Below are positions 36,106 through 47,700 of a stretch of DNA of 64,000 nt, piece by piece. The stretch spans positions 1 to 64,000 of the forward strand of contig JAKZAN010000268.1 of the NCBI GenBank assembly GCA_023053545.1, given 5' to 3'. Source of the DNA: Lepidurus packardi. Its lineage: Eukaryota; Arthropoda; Branchiopoda; Notostraca; Triopsidae. The first letter of the stretch is position 1, and each line of letters begins with the position of its first letter. Made by a program: the position numbers and the translations under genes. Under the pieces are notes generated by a model that was given only the letters and a program-made list of their open reading frames with translations, was not told where the DNA came from and ran no database searches.

Positions 36106-38363
36106 TCACTGGAAAATACCTTGCCCCATTTTCTATTTAAGATCCCGGATGTTCGAACTCACGACTTCGATCTGTTTCTCATGCTTGCCTTTGTACACTA
36201 ATTAGTAGACTTACATACTTTTCTAGAAGTAGTTCAGCGCTTCTTCAGCCAGACCCATGCTCTCGTACAGACTCCCCATGTTGTTGTACATCACTGCTGT
36301 CACGGCATGGGTGTTGCCGTTGCAGCTCACACTCAGCTACAGTCCCAGTTTTGAGTATTTTAAAGCTTATTAGTACTTCGTCTGGATGTTGTAAATGCGT
36401 ACCAAACTGCAGTAGATACTCTGTAAATTTGGGGCCTACTTGCCTTTGATAGTGATATCGATATCTGCTGCTTGTTTGAGGTTGTCGATCGCCTCTTCTA
36501 GCCTTCCGAGTGTTTCGTAGATGCTGGCAATGTTCTACAGACTAATAGACATCTGAGACGATAGGCTCCCGAAAGCTTCAAAAAAGATATCCTTCGCTTT
36601 CTGGAAAAAGATCAGGGCTTCTTAATTCTGGCCTAGCTCTTTTTTGACATAACCTAGATTGTTGTAGAGTGTGCCATAAATAGGGTGTAACTGGGGGAAA
36701 TGTTTGAAGCTTATGCTCAATGCTTCCTCATAGGTCCTGAAGGCTTATGAAAGGTTATTCACAGACTCCAATACCGAAGCTTTATTGTTCAGAATACTCA
36801 CTAGCGACCGGCTGGGCGAAGTCCTCACCAACTGATACGCTCTGTCGTAACACTTCAATGCCTATGCATATTGTTCCTTTTTGCTGTGAGTCAACCCCAA
36901 GTTATTCAAGGCTGTCACGATCTTCTTCTCATCCTTGTATTTCTCATACAGTTCCAAGGCTTTGGTGCAATAACTAAACGCCAGTTTGTAGTCCTCCGAA
37001 CTGGTATGCAGCAAACCCAGATTGAGATAGATTTTGGCCATATCCCTCGATTGAGTCTGGTGCTGGGTGTTGAGGATCCTCTAGTATTTAAACTGGTACC
37101 CAAGCTACTTGTGAAAGTTCTCTTGTTTATTCTATTAGTCTTCGTCGACCAAGTTCATGTCGTAGATCCTGCTGATGAATCTATTCTCCTGGATCTATTT
37201 GAGGTAGACGATGTTTTGAGGGGAGTCTTTGGTGATACGCATGATTTTGAAACGGGTGAAGGGTGCAAATATGATTTCCTGTTCTTCTTGGAAAGCGCTA
37301 CTCTTGCCCACGGAGAAGTAGTTGAAGAAGGATACCGAGTTGCCGAAGCAGGAGTGGTCGAATGTCTCTATGACTATCTTGGTTTTCTTGCCTTTGAAAC
37401 TCTCAAGCTAGCACTTTTTGGAGGCCGAGTAAAAGTTGCACACAGTGATCACACTGCCCGTCTATTTCTCGTCAGGCACGTAGTCGGTGTATCTGTATGC
37501 GGTTTCTACGAACTCTGCCTCATTGTAGAAAAAGAAATAGTTGAGCATCAGCAGATTGCAGAAGAGTTTGAGACCCTTGAACTCCTCCTGGAACCTGATG
37601 ACTCTCAGATTCTTCAGAGCCAGATTCAGTGAGAAATACAGTCGACTCTTCTCGAGAGTATACAGGTAGATGCAGAGACTCACCAGTTCCTTGAGGGTCT
37701 TGCACTACTAGATCAGCAGGAACTCTTTCTCCAGCATCAGTGCATTCTTCTTTTTCAAGAAATCGCGTAACTCCTGGATCAGGGCTTTCTTGGTTTTCTG
37801 CAGATTTTTCTCAGGATTGCTGTCCAGTCGGAAAAGCCCCAGGATCACTTTCTGCTTTTTCTCGTACTCCTCCGCATTGTAGAACTCCGGTGACATCTGT
37901 TTATCCCCAGCCCCGGTCACCATAAACCGATCCCGGTCATCCTAATACACGTGCCTCCTTGTACTGGTCTCCTGTTTGTCCCTGCCTGGAAGTCAGTTTC
38001 ACAGAATAAAACCTGTATTTTGGTGAGAACCTCGACAAAGTTCTTAGTGATGAGGACTATGTTTGGGTCAGTACTGAACTCAGATGATTTATGGTGTTTA
38101 GTATCGTAGCAGAAGATGAGAATGCCGAGGACTTGAGGTTTCTTGTGATCCAGGAATGCACGCTGGGGTTTATAGTGGTTGGTGGAGCACAGGATGAGGT
38201 AGTCGGAGTAGACATCGAATGTGGGGAGTGGCTAGGTCCTGACTTCCAGGTGAATGTTCTGGAGGGAACAGAGTCTCTGGAGTTCTAGTCGTTATTTGCG
38301 GTTGGTATCTTTGGAGTTATTATTATTATTGGCATCGACCCACACTATTGTTTGTTTCCTCAT
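36106..38363 (-). CDS. Probable ADP-ribosyltransferase with TPR array
   Basis: Two exons (38363-38013 and 37971-36106; intron 41 nt, phase 0) give 738 residues. The N-terminus, IVWVDANNNN followed by alternating strands, resembles a receiver-like module found before ADP-ribosyltransferase (ART) domains in rotifers and protists. Residues about 280-380 look like an R-S-E class ART: a NFYSASKK (S-x-S) segment, then SSAFQEEQEIIFAPFTRFKI with an E-x-E pair near 346-348. From about residue 415 to the end, seven to eight TPRs follow (for example YLNLGLLHTSSEDYKLAFSY, TLYNNLGYVKKELGQNEEAL), with Ala, Leu and Tyr at the consensus positions. ARTs transfer ADP-ribose from NAD to proteins; the TPRs would choose partners. 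The Arg of the R-S-E triad was not located with certainty, so activity is unproven. Confidence 0.68.
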
Positions 38364-38629
38364 AGTAGATATATACACTGACTATTCTAAAAAAGTAACT
38401 TAAGATTATTAATGGTATAGTATAGGATATAACTTTTTACGAAGGAGTGGAGAGATGTGTATTTAATGAAAATAGATTATAAAAAAAAGGAGGAGGAGGT
38501 AAATTCTTATTATTACTACTTTGACTATATATAAATATATCTATTTTTTTATCGACTCTCCCCCGTATTAGGCTAGACATTCGAAAATATTTGTTCCTAC
38601 TAAAGTACACCGGCTTCTCCTTATCCTCC

Positions 38630-39386
38630 TCATTTCCGTAAACTCCAGTTCTTACTACACAAATGGGTTATATCGAATTCTACCACTTTTCTTCTATTGA
38701 AGGATACCCGTGGGCTCCTTTATGCGGGAGAGTATTTGCACGCCCAGGTAGAAGGCTAATAAACTGAGGAGTTTCGGCTACTATTCCCCTCGCGTTCTGG
38801 ACTCACACTAATACACTCCGGAGCATCTGGTTACTGTTTATGTCGGGTAGTACTAGACCTGAATCGGACCGGGAATCTCCGCTGTTCCTGTTCTAGAACT
38901 GAGAACTATTAGTCAGGAACCTTATATAGCGAGCTATACTAGCCGGGGGGACATCTTTTCGAACGGTTATTGTCTAGACTAGGCTTCGGATCTTCGGATG
39001 TTTCTCTAGACTCTGAGTTCGAACTATCTTTTAAAATTGTGGAGGCATTCGGGACTGGGAGCGAGGATGTCGTCCTTGACTGGCAGGGTGTTTGAGAGTC
39101 GCGGAGTCGCCCTCCATTTGGCTTTGGAATCATCGATTCTCTGCTCTACACCTTGCTACCCTCCATGATAGCAAGACTTATTGGTGGTTCTTGGAGTGTG
39201 ATCAGGCACGTATCGACTAGAGCTGTCAAGTTAGCTATTACTATTTCTGGGCTGCCTAAAACCCAGGAATGTCTTCCTCATTCTGTAGGAAGTTCTGAAC
39301 AGCCTGACAGGAGACGAGTCGGGGTCGAGAGTGTTGTAATGAGGAGCAGTGTCGCCTCTCCAAGTCTTAGGTATTTTCAATATCAT
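38630..39386 (-). CDS. Ser/Arg-rich protein with RVxF (PP1-docking) motif
   Basis: Three exons are proposed (39386-38940, 38898-38809, 38755-38630; introns 41 and 53 nt) giving 221 residues. The first exon is open from MILKIPKTWRGD and is the better coding frame by composition (helix-like FKREFELRVERNIRRSEAE). The last exon ends at the only usable TGA and carries SPRVSFNRRKVVEF, in which RVSF matches the RVxF docking motif of protein phosphatase 1. A competing single-exon reading from 39166 shares only the C-terminal exon. The protein is rich in Ser, Arg and Pro and probably disordered. A PP1-regulatory role is inferred from the motif only. Moderate confidence in splicing. Confidence 0.5.
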
Positions 39387-39691
39387 TATTTACTATTCTG
39401 AATGGCCTCAACTCCTACACTGCTTAGTGCCTGATAGAATAATGGACAGGGTATATGTATATATATATATTTGTGATGATTTCCTCGGCCAATATTTTTT
39501 ATAGATTTTATTGTACCTGATTAAAATAACTAAGACATATGTATTAGTTCCTATCCCTGATCATCCATCATACACTGTCATTACAATCTGCTCATATTTA
39601 TACACACACATATATATAACATAAGTACTAGATTTTTTGGATTATCAGAATATCTTACGATGGGGGCTGATCGAACCTGTCCCCCCACGAC
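39387..39691. other. Intergenic spacer
   Basis: About 300 bases with TA-rich tracts (39461-39470, 39605-39620) and no gene seen. Confidence 0.55.
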
Positions 39692-40435
39692 TCATCCCTA
39701 CACACCCTGTCTTCTCTTTCTTCTCACACTGCTGACTACTTCCGGTTTTGGCTGTTGTTTCGGGCGAACCAGGTTATTGCTGCTCTTGACACCTCCGAAC
39801 AACTTTCCACCGATGTTATTCGTGGAGTTAGCACCGTTCAACACGTTGTTACTATTTGGGTTCTTCCAGCTATTCGCAGCTTATTTCAGGATGTTCTCTT
39901 TTCCCTTGGAACGGGTCCCTGTTGCTCGGCTCGTGGTTGATAAGATGTGACCTTCATTACTGCTTGGCGTGTGGGAGGAGAGCAGGATCTTGTTCTAGCC
40001 GAAACTGAAGAACTGGCCTCCGTCGGCTGGACCATGGTTCGGGGTCTTTTTGCTCTTGGAAAGATCCTTGACCTTTTTCATCAAAAAGCCGGGAAGGTCA
40101 TCCGGGATTTCTTCGGGCATGAAGAAAGCATCAGCGATGCGCTTCTTAGTGACGATTGAAAACTTGGGTGTCTCGTAGTCATGTACGAATTGTTGGAGGT
40201 AGACTGGCTCATCCTGGACAGTATTGATGCGTAGCTGTCTGACGTTGGTTGCTGGGTTGGCGTCTTTGATATCGCGTACGGTGTTGTGTTGGATCTTGAA
40301 GATGGGGTTCCTCTTCTTATCAGTATTGGAAGGTATGGAGTTGCGGGTAGACTTGAGGGGAGTGTTGTGTTTGGGGGTGAGTGTTTTGGGACTGAGCTGT
40401 GGTTGTTTATGGTTATTGTTAGTTTTGGAGAGCAT
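39692..40435 (-). CDS. Basic Asn/Lys/Pro-rich protein
   Basis: A single-exon ORF of 247 residues from ATG 40435 to TGA 39692. Sequence is rich in Lys, Asn, Pro, Ser and Thr, with one more ordered segment in the middle (ETPKFSIVTKKRIADAFFMPEEIPDD) and a very basic end (SSVRRKRRQGV). An upstream in-frame hydrophobic extension to 40564 exists but is AT-rich and low-complexity, so the internal ATG was preferred. No domain was recognised. Likely a disordered nucleic-acid- or cytoskeleton-binding protein. Confidence 0.6.
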
Positions 40436-40820
40436 GACAACAAAAAAAACGAGGGAGGAATAAAATAATATTAGTAGTAGCAATAGGAGATGGAAAAGTA
40501 TAATAATAATAATAAAATATCCAATATTAATAGATAGACTATTATAAAACCAAAATAAAAACAATGTTGGCGCATAGCTTTTAGTTCAGAAAAATAACTA
40601 ACTAACTAACCCCCCCCCCCCTCTCTCTCCCCTATTCTGTCACTTTTTTTTATTTTTTTATTTTTAAAAAGATATATGTATATAATATATATACTCAAAT
40701 TGTCAAAAACATGCATATATTTTTTTAATGATAAGATTTTATTACCTGCATATATATATATATACACATATATATATACAGTCGGAGGATCATCACAATA
40801 CATATAGAGATATATTCTTC
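40436..40820. other. Intergenic spacer with poly-C/CT and TA runs
   Basis: No gene. It holds a C12 run (40610-40621) followed by CT repeats to about 40630, and (TA)n tracts near 40675-40695 and 40750-40780. Confidence 0.7.
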
Positions 40821-42391
40821 TCATGATTCTATTACAAACCATCTAAAAAAAATCAAAATCATCAACATGTCGTCTCTTGGATTGACGATCTCTTACCATC
40901 CAGCCAGTTGAAACTTGTACGACCCCTATTTCAGTTTCTACCGGAACATCTACGTGTACTTTAATGTCTTCTAGAACACCTATCCCTGGGGGTCGTATTG
41001 TCCTGTCTTCATCCAGGCATCTTTAGCCTCTTCTTCTTTGTTGCGCGTGTCCGAGTGTTTCGATGACTTGGGGATCGTGATTGCAGTCTTGGCCATGCTT
41101 TATGCATCTCTTTTCTTGCCTGCATTTGATGCACTCTTCTGGGCAGCAACGAACTTCGATATTGACTCAGCCTTCTTCCTGGCTCTTGCCGCTTCTTGGC
41201 TCTTGAGTTTTTTGGCGAGTTCAGGACTGTCCTTTTAGAGTTTCTATCTGATTTCTCGTTCTTTTCGCTTGTGGGCGTTCAGTTTACGCTCTGCTGTCGA
41301 CAGGATCTTGGTGGCTAACACCCTTCGGATCATTTCCTGGACTTCTTGGACTGAGTCCTTGCCCCCATTTCTTCATGAGTTCTTTGAAACTGCTAAATTT
41401 GTTGATGATGGCAGCGTCGTCATTGAGTGCACTTTCGTTGATGATGCTGGTTTCCGAGAGTTTGGACTGGGTGTCGTTGCCCTGTGAGACCATCGATGCT
41501 TCAGTAGTTAAACTCATATCCCCATTTTTGTTATCTAATATTTCCATTTATGTTTTTATGTTAGTTATTGGGAGTAGTACCTTCGATCTTCTATCGCTGT
41601 TCCTCGTGCCTGAGTTTGTGTTTCTGGAGCAGTACTCTGGCCTCTTCGAGGATCTCAAGTGCCACCCTGGGATTCCTGACGTTGATTTCTGCGATATAGT
41701 GCGGAGTCAGGTAGTCCTTAGTCATCAGCCACTTCTTCTCCCGATCTGAAGCAGACTCCCCAGCCCCCATAAGGATATGCTGGGCAATCTCCTACAGTTT
41801 CGATACTAGCTTCTTCATGTATTTCTCCTATAAACCATCAGCCAGTCACTCCAGCATTTGTTAATTTGATTATATTTTCTTACAGTTTATTCTTTATCGA
41901 GACTATTTTCAATCTCTTTGCCCTCCAATACTTTGTTGTAGTGTTTCAGGGCATTGTTCCGGACCTTGTTCATGGTTGATCTCGTATGGGCTTGTCGATC
42001 CTTGAACCGATTCTTCTACACCTAGCAGAGCACGTAGGCGTCATTGGCTTACAACTGTTTCTCGGTGATATCGATAATATCAATGTCAGATTTCAGTTGG
42101 GTTTCTGTCACTTCATAGAAGTTCTTGGCGAAGTTGGCATCCGATTCAAAGTCCAGTTCCTTTATAAAGAATAACGAAATAACAGTGAGAATAGCATACT
42201 TATTGGGTGAATTTTTCGTAAGCAAGGGACGTGATATTGGATTTGTAGGGGTTGGTGCATGCTTGTCTGATAGTCTGGTTAATAGCAACATCGTTATATC
42301 GTTTGGGGAACTGGTGGGATATTTTGCGTAGGCGTTCTTCGATTGACTTTTCGTAGAGTCGGTGCTGGCAAGAGTGGTTGTGGGTTGACAT
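40821..42391 (-). CDS. Coiled-coil protein, five exons
   Basis: Five exons (42391-42200, 42159-41884, 41827-41581, 41534-41391, 41350-40821; introns 40, 56, 46 and 40 nt) give 462 residues; every junction keeps the frame, and each unspliced alternative reaches a TGA. The N-terminal third is helical with Glu/Lys/Arg; a Ser/Thr/Asn-rich linker follows (MSLTTEASMVSQGND region), then a long basic coiled coil (LNAHKRKEREIREKLEK; ELAKKLKSQEAARARKKAE) and a tyrosine/aromatic C-terminus (YDPQGEVFEKTLKY, FQLAGWEEIV). No family was recognised. The layout resembles axonemal or basal-body proteins of ciliates. Confidence 0.68.
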
Positions 42392-42766
42392 TTATGGGCT
42401 AAGCAGAAGTAGTGGAGAGACTTGGTTAGGGTGGGATTTGATTAAGAGATAGCGGAGGAGGAGCTGCTGGGAAGAAAGGTGATGATGATGATGATGTTTC
42501 CTAATATAAGTGTTTTATATTTTTGTGTATATTTGATTAATGTCTAGTATACAAAAATATGTTCTTAAAATTATATTTTATTCGAAGAGTGAAAACAAAA
42601 AATAGGGGGTTTGGTTAGAAATGAAGGGAATCGGGAAGATGAAGGGGAAGAACAAAAATGTAGGAACGATTCTCTCTCTCTCTATGCTGTCGCTCTCTTT
42701 TCCCATAATTTAATTCGTGTTGTCCTAGCCAACCTAACAATTTATAATAGATATACACATAAAACA
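42392..42766. other. Divergent promoter region
   Basis: A 375-base gap between the coiled-coil gene and kanadaptin, which are transcribed away from each other, so both promoters must lie here. It contains a GAT repeat (42479-42496) and AT-rich tracts; no defined element was recognised. Confidence 0.6.
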
Positions 42767-44589
42767 ATGGCAGACTTCGGATCCGAGGACTACCAAATAC
42801 CCTCCTGGTCTTCCCAGCCCACTACTCCCGTGTTCCTCGAAGTCATCAAATAAGGAATCCTTGTATAAGAAATTAAGCTCCATCACAAACACTTCGTCCT
42901 CGTCGGCAAGCACAAAGATTTGTGCGATGTCGTACTCGAGAATCCCACCATCAGCAGAAAACACGCGATCATACAGTTCAAAACAGCAGAGGATATGCCG
43001 TACCTGTATGACTTGGCGAGCACCCAGGGGACATTCGTGAATCGTAAAAAACTGCCTAGTAGAGTGTACCACAAGCTGAGCCCGTACGACTCGATCCAAT
43101 TCGGCGGAAGCACTAGACAGTATATTATAAGATGCCAAAAGATTGAAAAGTAGGCTTTAAAGTAGAGTGGCGTGGTTTAGTAAGAAGAGACGGAGGATAA
43201 AGAGAATGGCGAAGATGAGGGACTGACGGAGTTCCAGAAAATGTTAAAAAGATAGACCAGCAAGACGAGTACTCCGCAGGAACTCAAATAGAAATATTTG
43301 AACATGTTGGAAAACGATCCTTTGTATCAGAGTCAGAGTGGAATCGGAAGGAAACTGCAGGGTTCTGACGAAAGAGGTGGGGAGTAAGGGATCAGTTGGG
43401 GCATTCGCGATGAAGCAGAAGTGTATGCTTACCGTGGAGACGGGGAATTCGCTTTGGAACCGGATCTAATAAGGAGACTGCCGGGGTTAGACAATGTGAT
43501 GCTGGGCAAGATATCTGAGTACGAGCAGAGAATGGCGAAGTACGAATAAGTACAAGGGGAACTGGTATAGTTATCCAACAGAGAACAAAGAGAGTATGGT
43601 CTGGAGGAGAAACTGCGTATAAAGAAGTAGGGTCTTGAGAAGAAAAGCGTGGAGGCACTGGAAGAATTGGAAAAAGTATAGGATTTCATCCGGTTGAACC
43701 TGTTCGGCGAGAAGTCCCAAAGAAGTATGCAATTCCACACACGATAATAAATAACACTATCGTATTGTTTTATACTCAGATGTGAAGAACGAACGCAGAG
43801 AACGCGAAAAGGATACCTTCGACGGCGACGAGTACTTAGATCGCACATTGGCAAAGAAATAGGTGATCAATCTAGAGGCTCTGCGCAATATCACCGTCCA
43901 GCCTACGACCGAAGACTACTGGAAACTCAAGAACAAACTCGAGGAACTATTGGCCAGAAAATCACATCTCAACCAATAACTAATCAACTCGGTGAAGCGA
44001 GTAGTGATCGACCTGGACGCGATGGACGAGTATGAACAGTTCATGGCAGAGAACTAGAATAAGCTGAACCAGGAAAAATATACGAAGACGGTGGAGGAGA
44101 TCAAGATAAATGACCAGTAAGTGTAGATCTATCGGAGCAAGCTGTAGCAAGTGAGACCCGAAGAGAGAGCGTAATCGCGATGGCTATTCAGCGATAAGGC
44201 AGCTATCGAATAGGAAAGGAACGAAGAAGAGAGTAAAGTTGTGAGGAAGAAACGGGTAGAAATCGCACTGAAGGAGTTGGAGCAAGTGAAGAAGAAAGAG
44301 GAGGCAGAGCTGGACGAGGAGGATGAGTCGATCTTCAAATACTACGAATCCCGTAACTTACAGACTTTCATTAGATATATGTATATTTGATATTGTAGGA
44401 GCTAAGAAAGAGGATCGGCTGAAGAGGACATACGAGGAGATGCGAACCGGATCAGTGGGAGTATAGGAGGCAGAGGAAGAGGCAGAGGAAGAGGGAATAC
44501 CGATGGTCAGGAAACCAGGGAAATACATCTCAAGGAACAAGAAGACCGACGAGTAGCAGGAATAGTACATCGATCTGACTAAAAGATGA
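42767..44589 (+). CDS. SLC4A1AP: Kanadaptin (SLC4A1AP) homologue
   Basis: Three exons (42767-43724, 43780-44352, 44399-44589; introns 55 and 46 nt, phase 1) give 573 residues. An FHA domain occupies about residues 28-130 with the conserved features VGKHKDLCDVVLENPTISRKHAI, YDLASTQGTFVN and SIQFGGSTRQYI. Downstream, GISWGIRDEAE matches the WGM..EA segment after the FHA of kanadaptin, and DEYLDRT matches its DEFYDRT box; the remainder is long Glu/Lys coiled coil. The nuclear FHA protein kanadaptin is conserved in eukaryotes; it was first described as a kidney anion-exchanger adaptor and later linked to nuclear/RNA processes. More than 25 Glu are UAR. Confidence 0.9.
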
Positions 44590-44750
44590 AGAAGATTATG
44601 TATGAGAGAGTGTGTGTGTGTCTATTATCAATTATTTTTGTTACTATTTTTTTTGTATATTTCATAAATCTTTTTAAAAAATGCATGTGAATGAAATAAA
44701 GATGGATGGATAATTCATAAAAAATATGTTGATCACGATTATGGCTTAAA
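44590..44750. other. Convergent 3' spacer
   Basis: Short AT-rich gap between the converging kanadaptin and SecA-like genes; a TG-repeat and T-rich run are present. Confidence 0.5.
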
Positions 44751-47700
44751 TCAATTTCTCATAGCCCTGAAGGCCAGCACCAGTTTGTTGGTTCCACTCG
44801 TGTCCAGTGCAGCCAGAACTTGCTCTACGATGAAGTTCTGCAGCTTCTCCGCAGCATCACGGTCGGTGTACATGAATTCCTCACATTTTCCTCCTGTCTC
44901 TTTGCTCAGTCTCCTGAAAAATCCTTACGAATATTTGCCGATGTGGAAACCGTGTACCTTTACTTTTTTCTTCTTCAGTTATTGGATTTATTGATCTGTA
45001 GTCGTGGGGACTGAATAAGGTGTGCCAGCCCAATATGCCTACCCTTTGATGGCTCGATTATTTTTAACTTCAGCTGGTGTGTGCCCAGGCATATCGCCAA
45101 TCAAGATGATCTGTGATATTTTGAGGTTTTGATTAGCGTGCTGCAATGCCAGTTCGACGGCTTCATTTCCCAATCCCCCAGAAACTTTGATCCTCTTCAG
45201 GAAGTTGGCAATATCCTTTCCTACTGCGTCAAAGGGCGAGGATTAGAGAACAGTTTAGCTATCATTGCTGTAGTTTCTATAAACTAGCATCTTCAACTCA
45301 AATGCTGCTTGAGTCTTTTATCTTTTAAGTACTTAGTACGTAAGCTCAAAAGCCTTCTGAATGATATTAAGGCAATGTTTTAGAATGTTTGCCATGGAAC
45401 CTGTCGCATCAAGGGCCACAATAGTTCGTACAGCTTGAGTAGTGATTTCCTTTGCCTCATTAAGTTCCCTCAAGAACTCTATGACTTCATCATTTTTTCC
45501 ATCAAAAATCTGTTTAACAAGTTTTTATGCCTTTAGGTGTTTTTCCTTGTAAGCTTAAGCTCTTTTAATTGTCTCCTCGTATAAAGAGCTATATGTTTTG
45601 TTTCGAGCTTCCTTAATCAGAGGTTTTAGTTACTGCATATTCTTATTTTGCACATCTGGGAAAGAGAGTCCGATATTACTTAGCTCGTCTGCTCGGATCA
45701 CCGCAGAAAAGGATCCTCTGTCTCCCTGTCGAGCCACTCGACCCATGATCTGTATTTCTTCTGATTCTTCCTATGGTAAGAAGCCCAATACACAGTGAAG
45801 TCCGCCTTTTTCATCCATTTTGTCCTAAAGTATGAAGTCGATACCTCTGCCGAAGGATCTGGTCATTATAGTAATCTGACCAGGTCGAGAAGCCCTCATA
45901 ATTCTGCTGTTGCGGGTCCTTGAGTCGTGGGTCTCATCCAAAATTGTAGCTTTCGACTTGTATTGCGCGAATTACTTACTTTGGAAGAAATTAGAAACGT
46001 CATCTCGTGTTCTCAAGCAGACGAGGACCGCTCGATCTTCGTTTACTATGCTCGTGATTTCCTTGACTAGCTCAGTGTAGTAGACATTGTTTTCTACGAA
46101 CTCAAAGCGTGTTATTGTCCTTCTACTTTCACCATACACTGATGGTAAGTAATATTTCTCGGTTATCTTGTACTCAGATCTCATAATCTCCTTTTTGCAT
46201 TAAGGCAGCGCTTCAAGAGTGCCTGTTACTCCCATAATTAAATCGTATTTCTTTGGTAGTTCTGCGTAAGAAAACTCGCCGATCATCACATCCAAAGTAG
46301 CAATTTCAGAAATATGCTTGTTGATCCTGCCCTTCTGAATCTCGTTGAAATAGGCAAAAACCGTCTTGAACCCATAGTTCAAGTTGAACGAAATGCCGTC
46401 CTGATCCTTGTAGCCAATCTTGTCCTCTACTACGACGTAATCATGCTAGAAGTTGTTCATCGCTGCCATCATCGCTTTCACAGACTCTTTGAGAATGAGT
46501 GCCAATCGAGGATAAGCGTCTTCACATTGTTTGAAATAGGAACTATTTATGATCATTTATTTGTTTCGAATTGTAGATCGGTTATCCCACACAAATTTAA
46601 TCAACTAAGTGAGTAAGTTGTTAGAGAATTTGAGTGCAGGAGTGTAGAGTTCTCCAAAGAAATCTTCCGCAAAAAACACATCAACTTCGTCGATGATGAG
46701 TATTTGTGGTATGGGACCTTCTTTTAGTCCTATAGCCTACTTTATGGCCGAGCCTTTTTTGCTGAACCATCTCTGAATAGCCTCAAAATATCCTTTATCG
46801 TGGGATTTATTGGTCTAGATAATATCCATCACGTTTTTACGGAGATCCCACTCCTAATTTTTTACCTGCCTTTCACAGAGAGAGTTGAAGGTGTCATAGC
46901 AGATATGCTTGCGTATGTCTAGCTAATTAAACAACACTTCGAAGGCCTTTTGATCTCTCTAACATAGGAACTTCGAATAGCATGCACAATCTACTCGGAA
47001 TCCAATCAAGGCAAAATAGCAGGCCAGTCCAGCCATTACCAGACTCTTACCTTCTCCAGTTAGGACTTGGGCAAATGAATTCAAAAGGGGAGAGTTTTTG
47101 TTCTGCAAATTTAGGATACAGAGAATCGCAAGTATCTGAGCAGGATGAGGCTTGTAGACGTATTCCACGGTTTATTGTGTATCAGAGTTAAGAATCGTCC
47201 ATAGGGCAAAGATAAGGCCAATTAGCTTTTCCCCTTAAACTCTGGGACTATCGCTCCTTTTATAGGCAGCTTGAACAGAATTAGCAGTATTGAGTATTGC
47301 ACTTTTTAAGCTATTTACTGCCCCAGACTCACTGATGTTATTTGAGTCCTGACCAGTCCAATTTATTTTGAATTGTTCAGTCCATTGTTAATAGCTCTTC
47401 AAGTATGTCTAGTACTTCTTCCTCAGTTATTCTGACTGAGACTAACTGATGTTCAGTTTGTTCAACACAGCACCAAGGCCCTCATTCATTTTATCAAGAC
47501 GCTTCTTCACGTAGTAACATTCAAAGACTTTATTGTTCTTGAGAATTTAGGATGCCTCTGATACTCCCATAGACTCCAAGGCTGTAGCAAACTTTACTAT
47601 AATTGCTTTCTTTACCTTTTTGTCGAATCGTCGAATGATAGCCTCATTCCTTTTGATAAGAACCTCACTTACCTTCGGCATGTGAGTTTCTATCATTTTC

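Noticed and set aside
36871..37632. Plus-strand open frame of 253 codons, the longest with standard stops
   Set aside because: It lies antisense to the TPR/ART gene, whose minus-strand translation has clear TPR repeats; the plus-strand frame has no motif.
38630..39166. Single-exon reading of the RVxF gene from ATG 39166
   Set aside because: The overlapping frame from 39386 is more protein-like; introns of 41 and 53 nt join it exactly to the same TGA. Not fully excluded.
40436..40564. N-terminal extension of the 39692-40435 gene
   Set aside because: The extension is AT-rich, nearly all Phe/Ile/Leu, and typical of non-coding sequence; an internal ATG is better placed.
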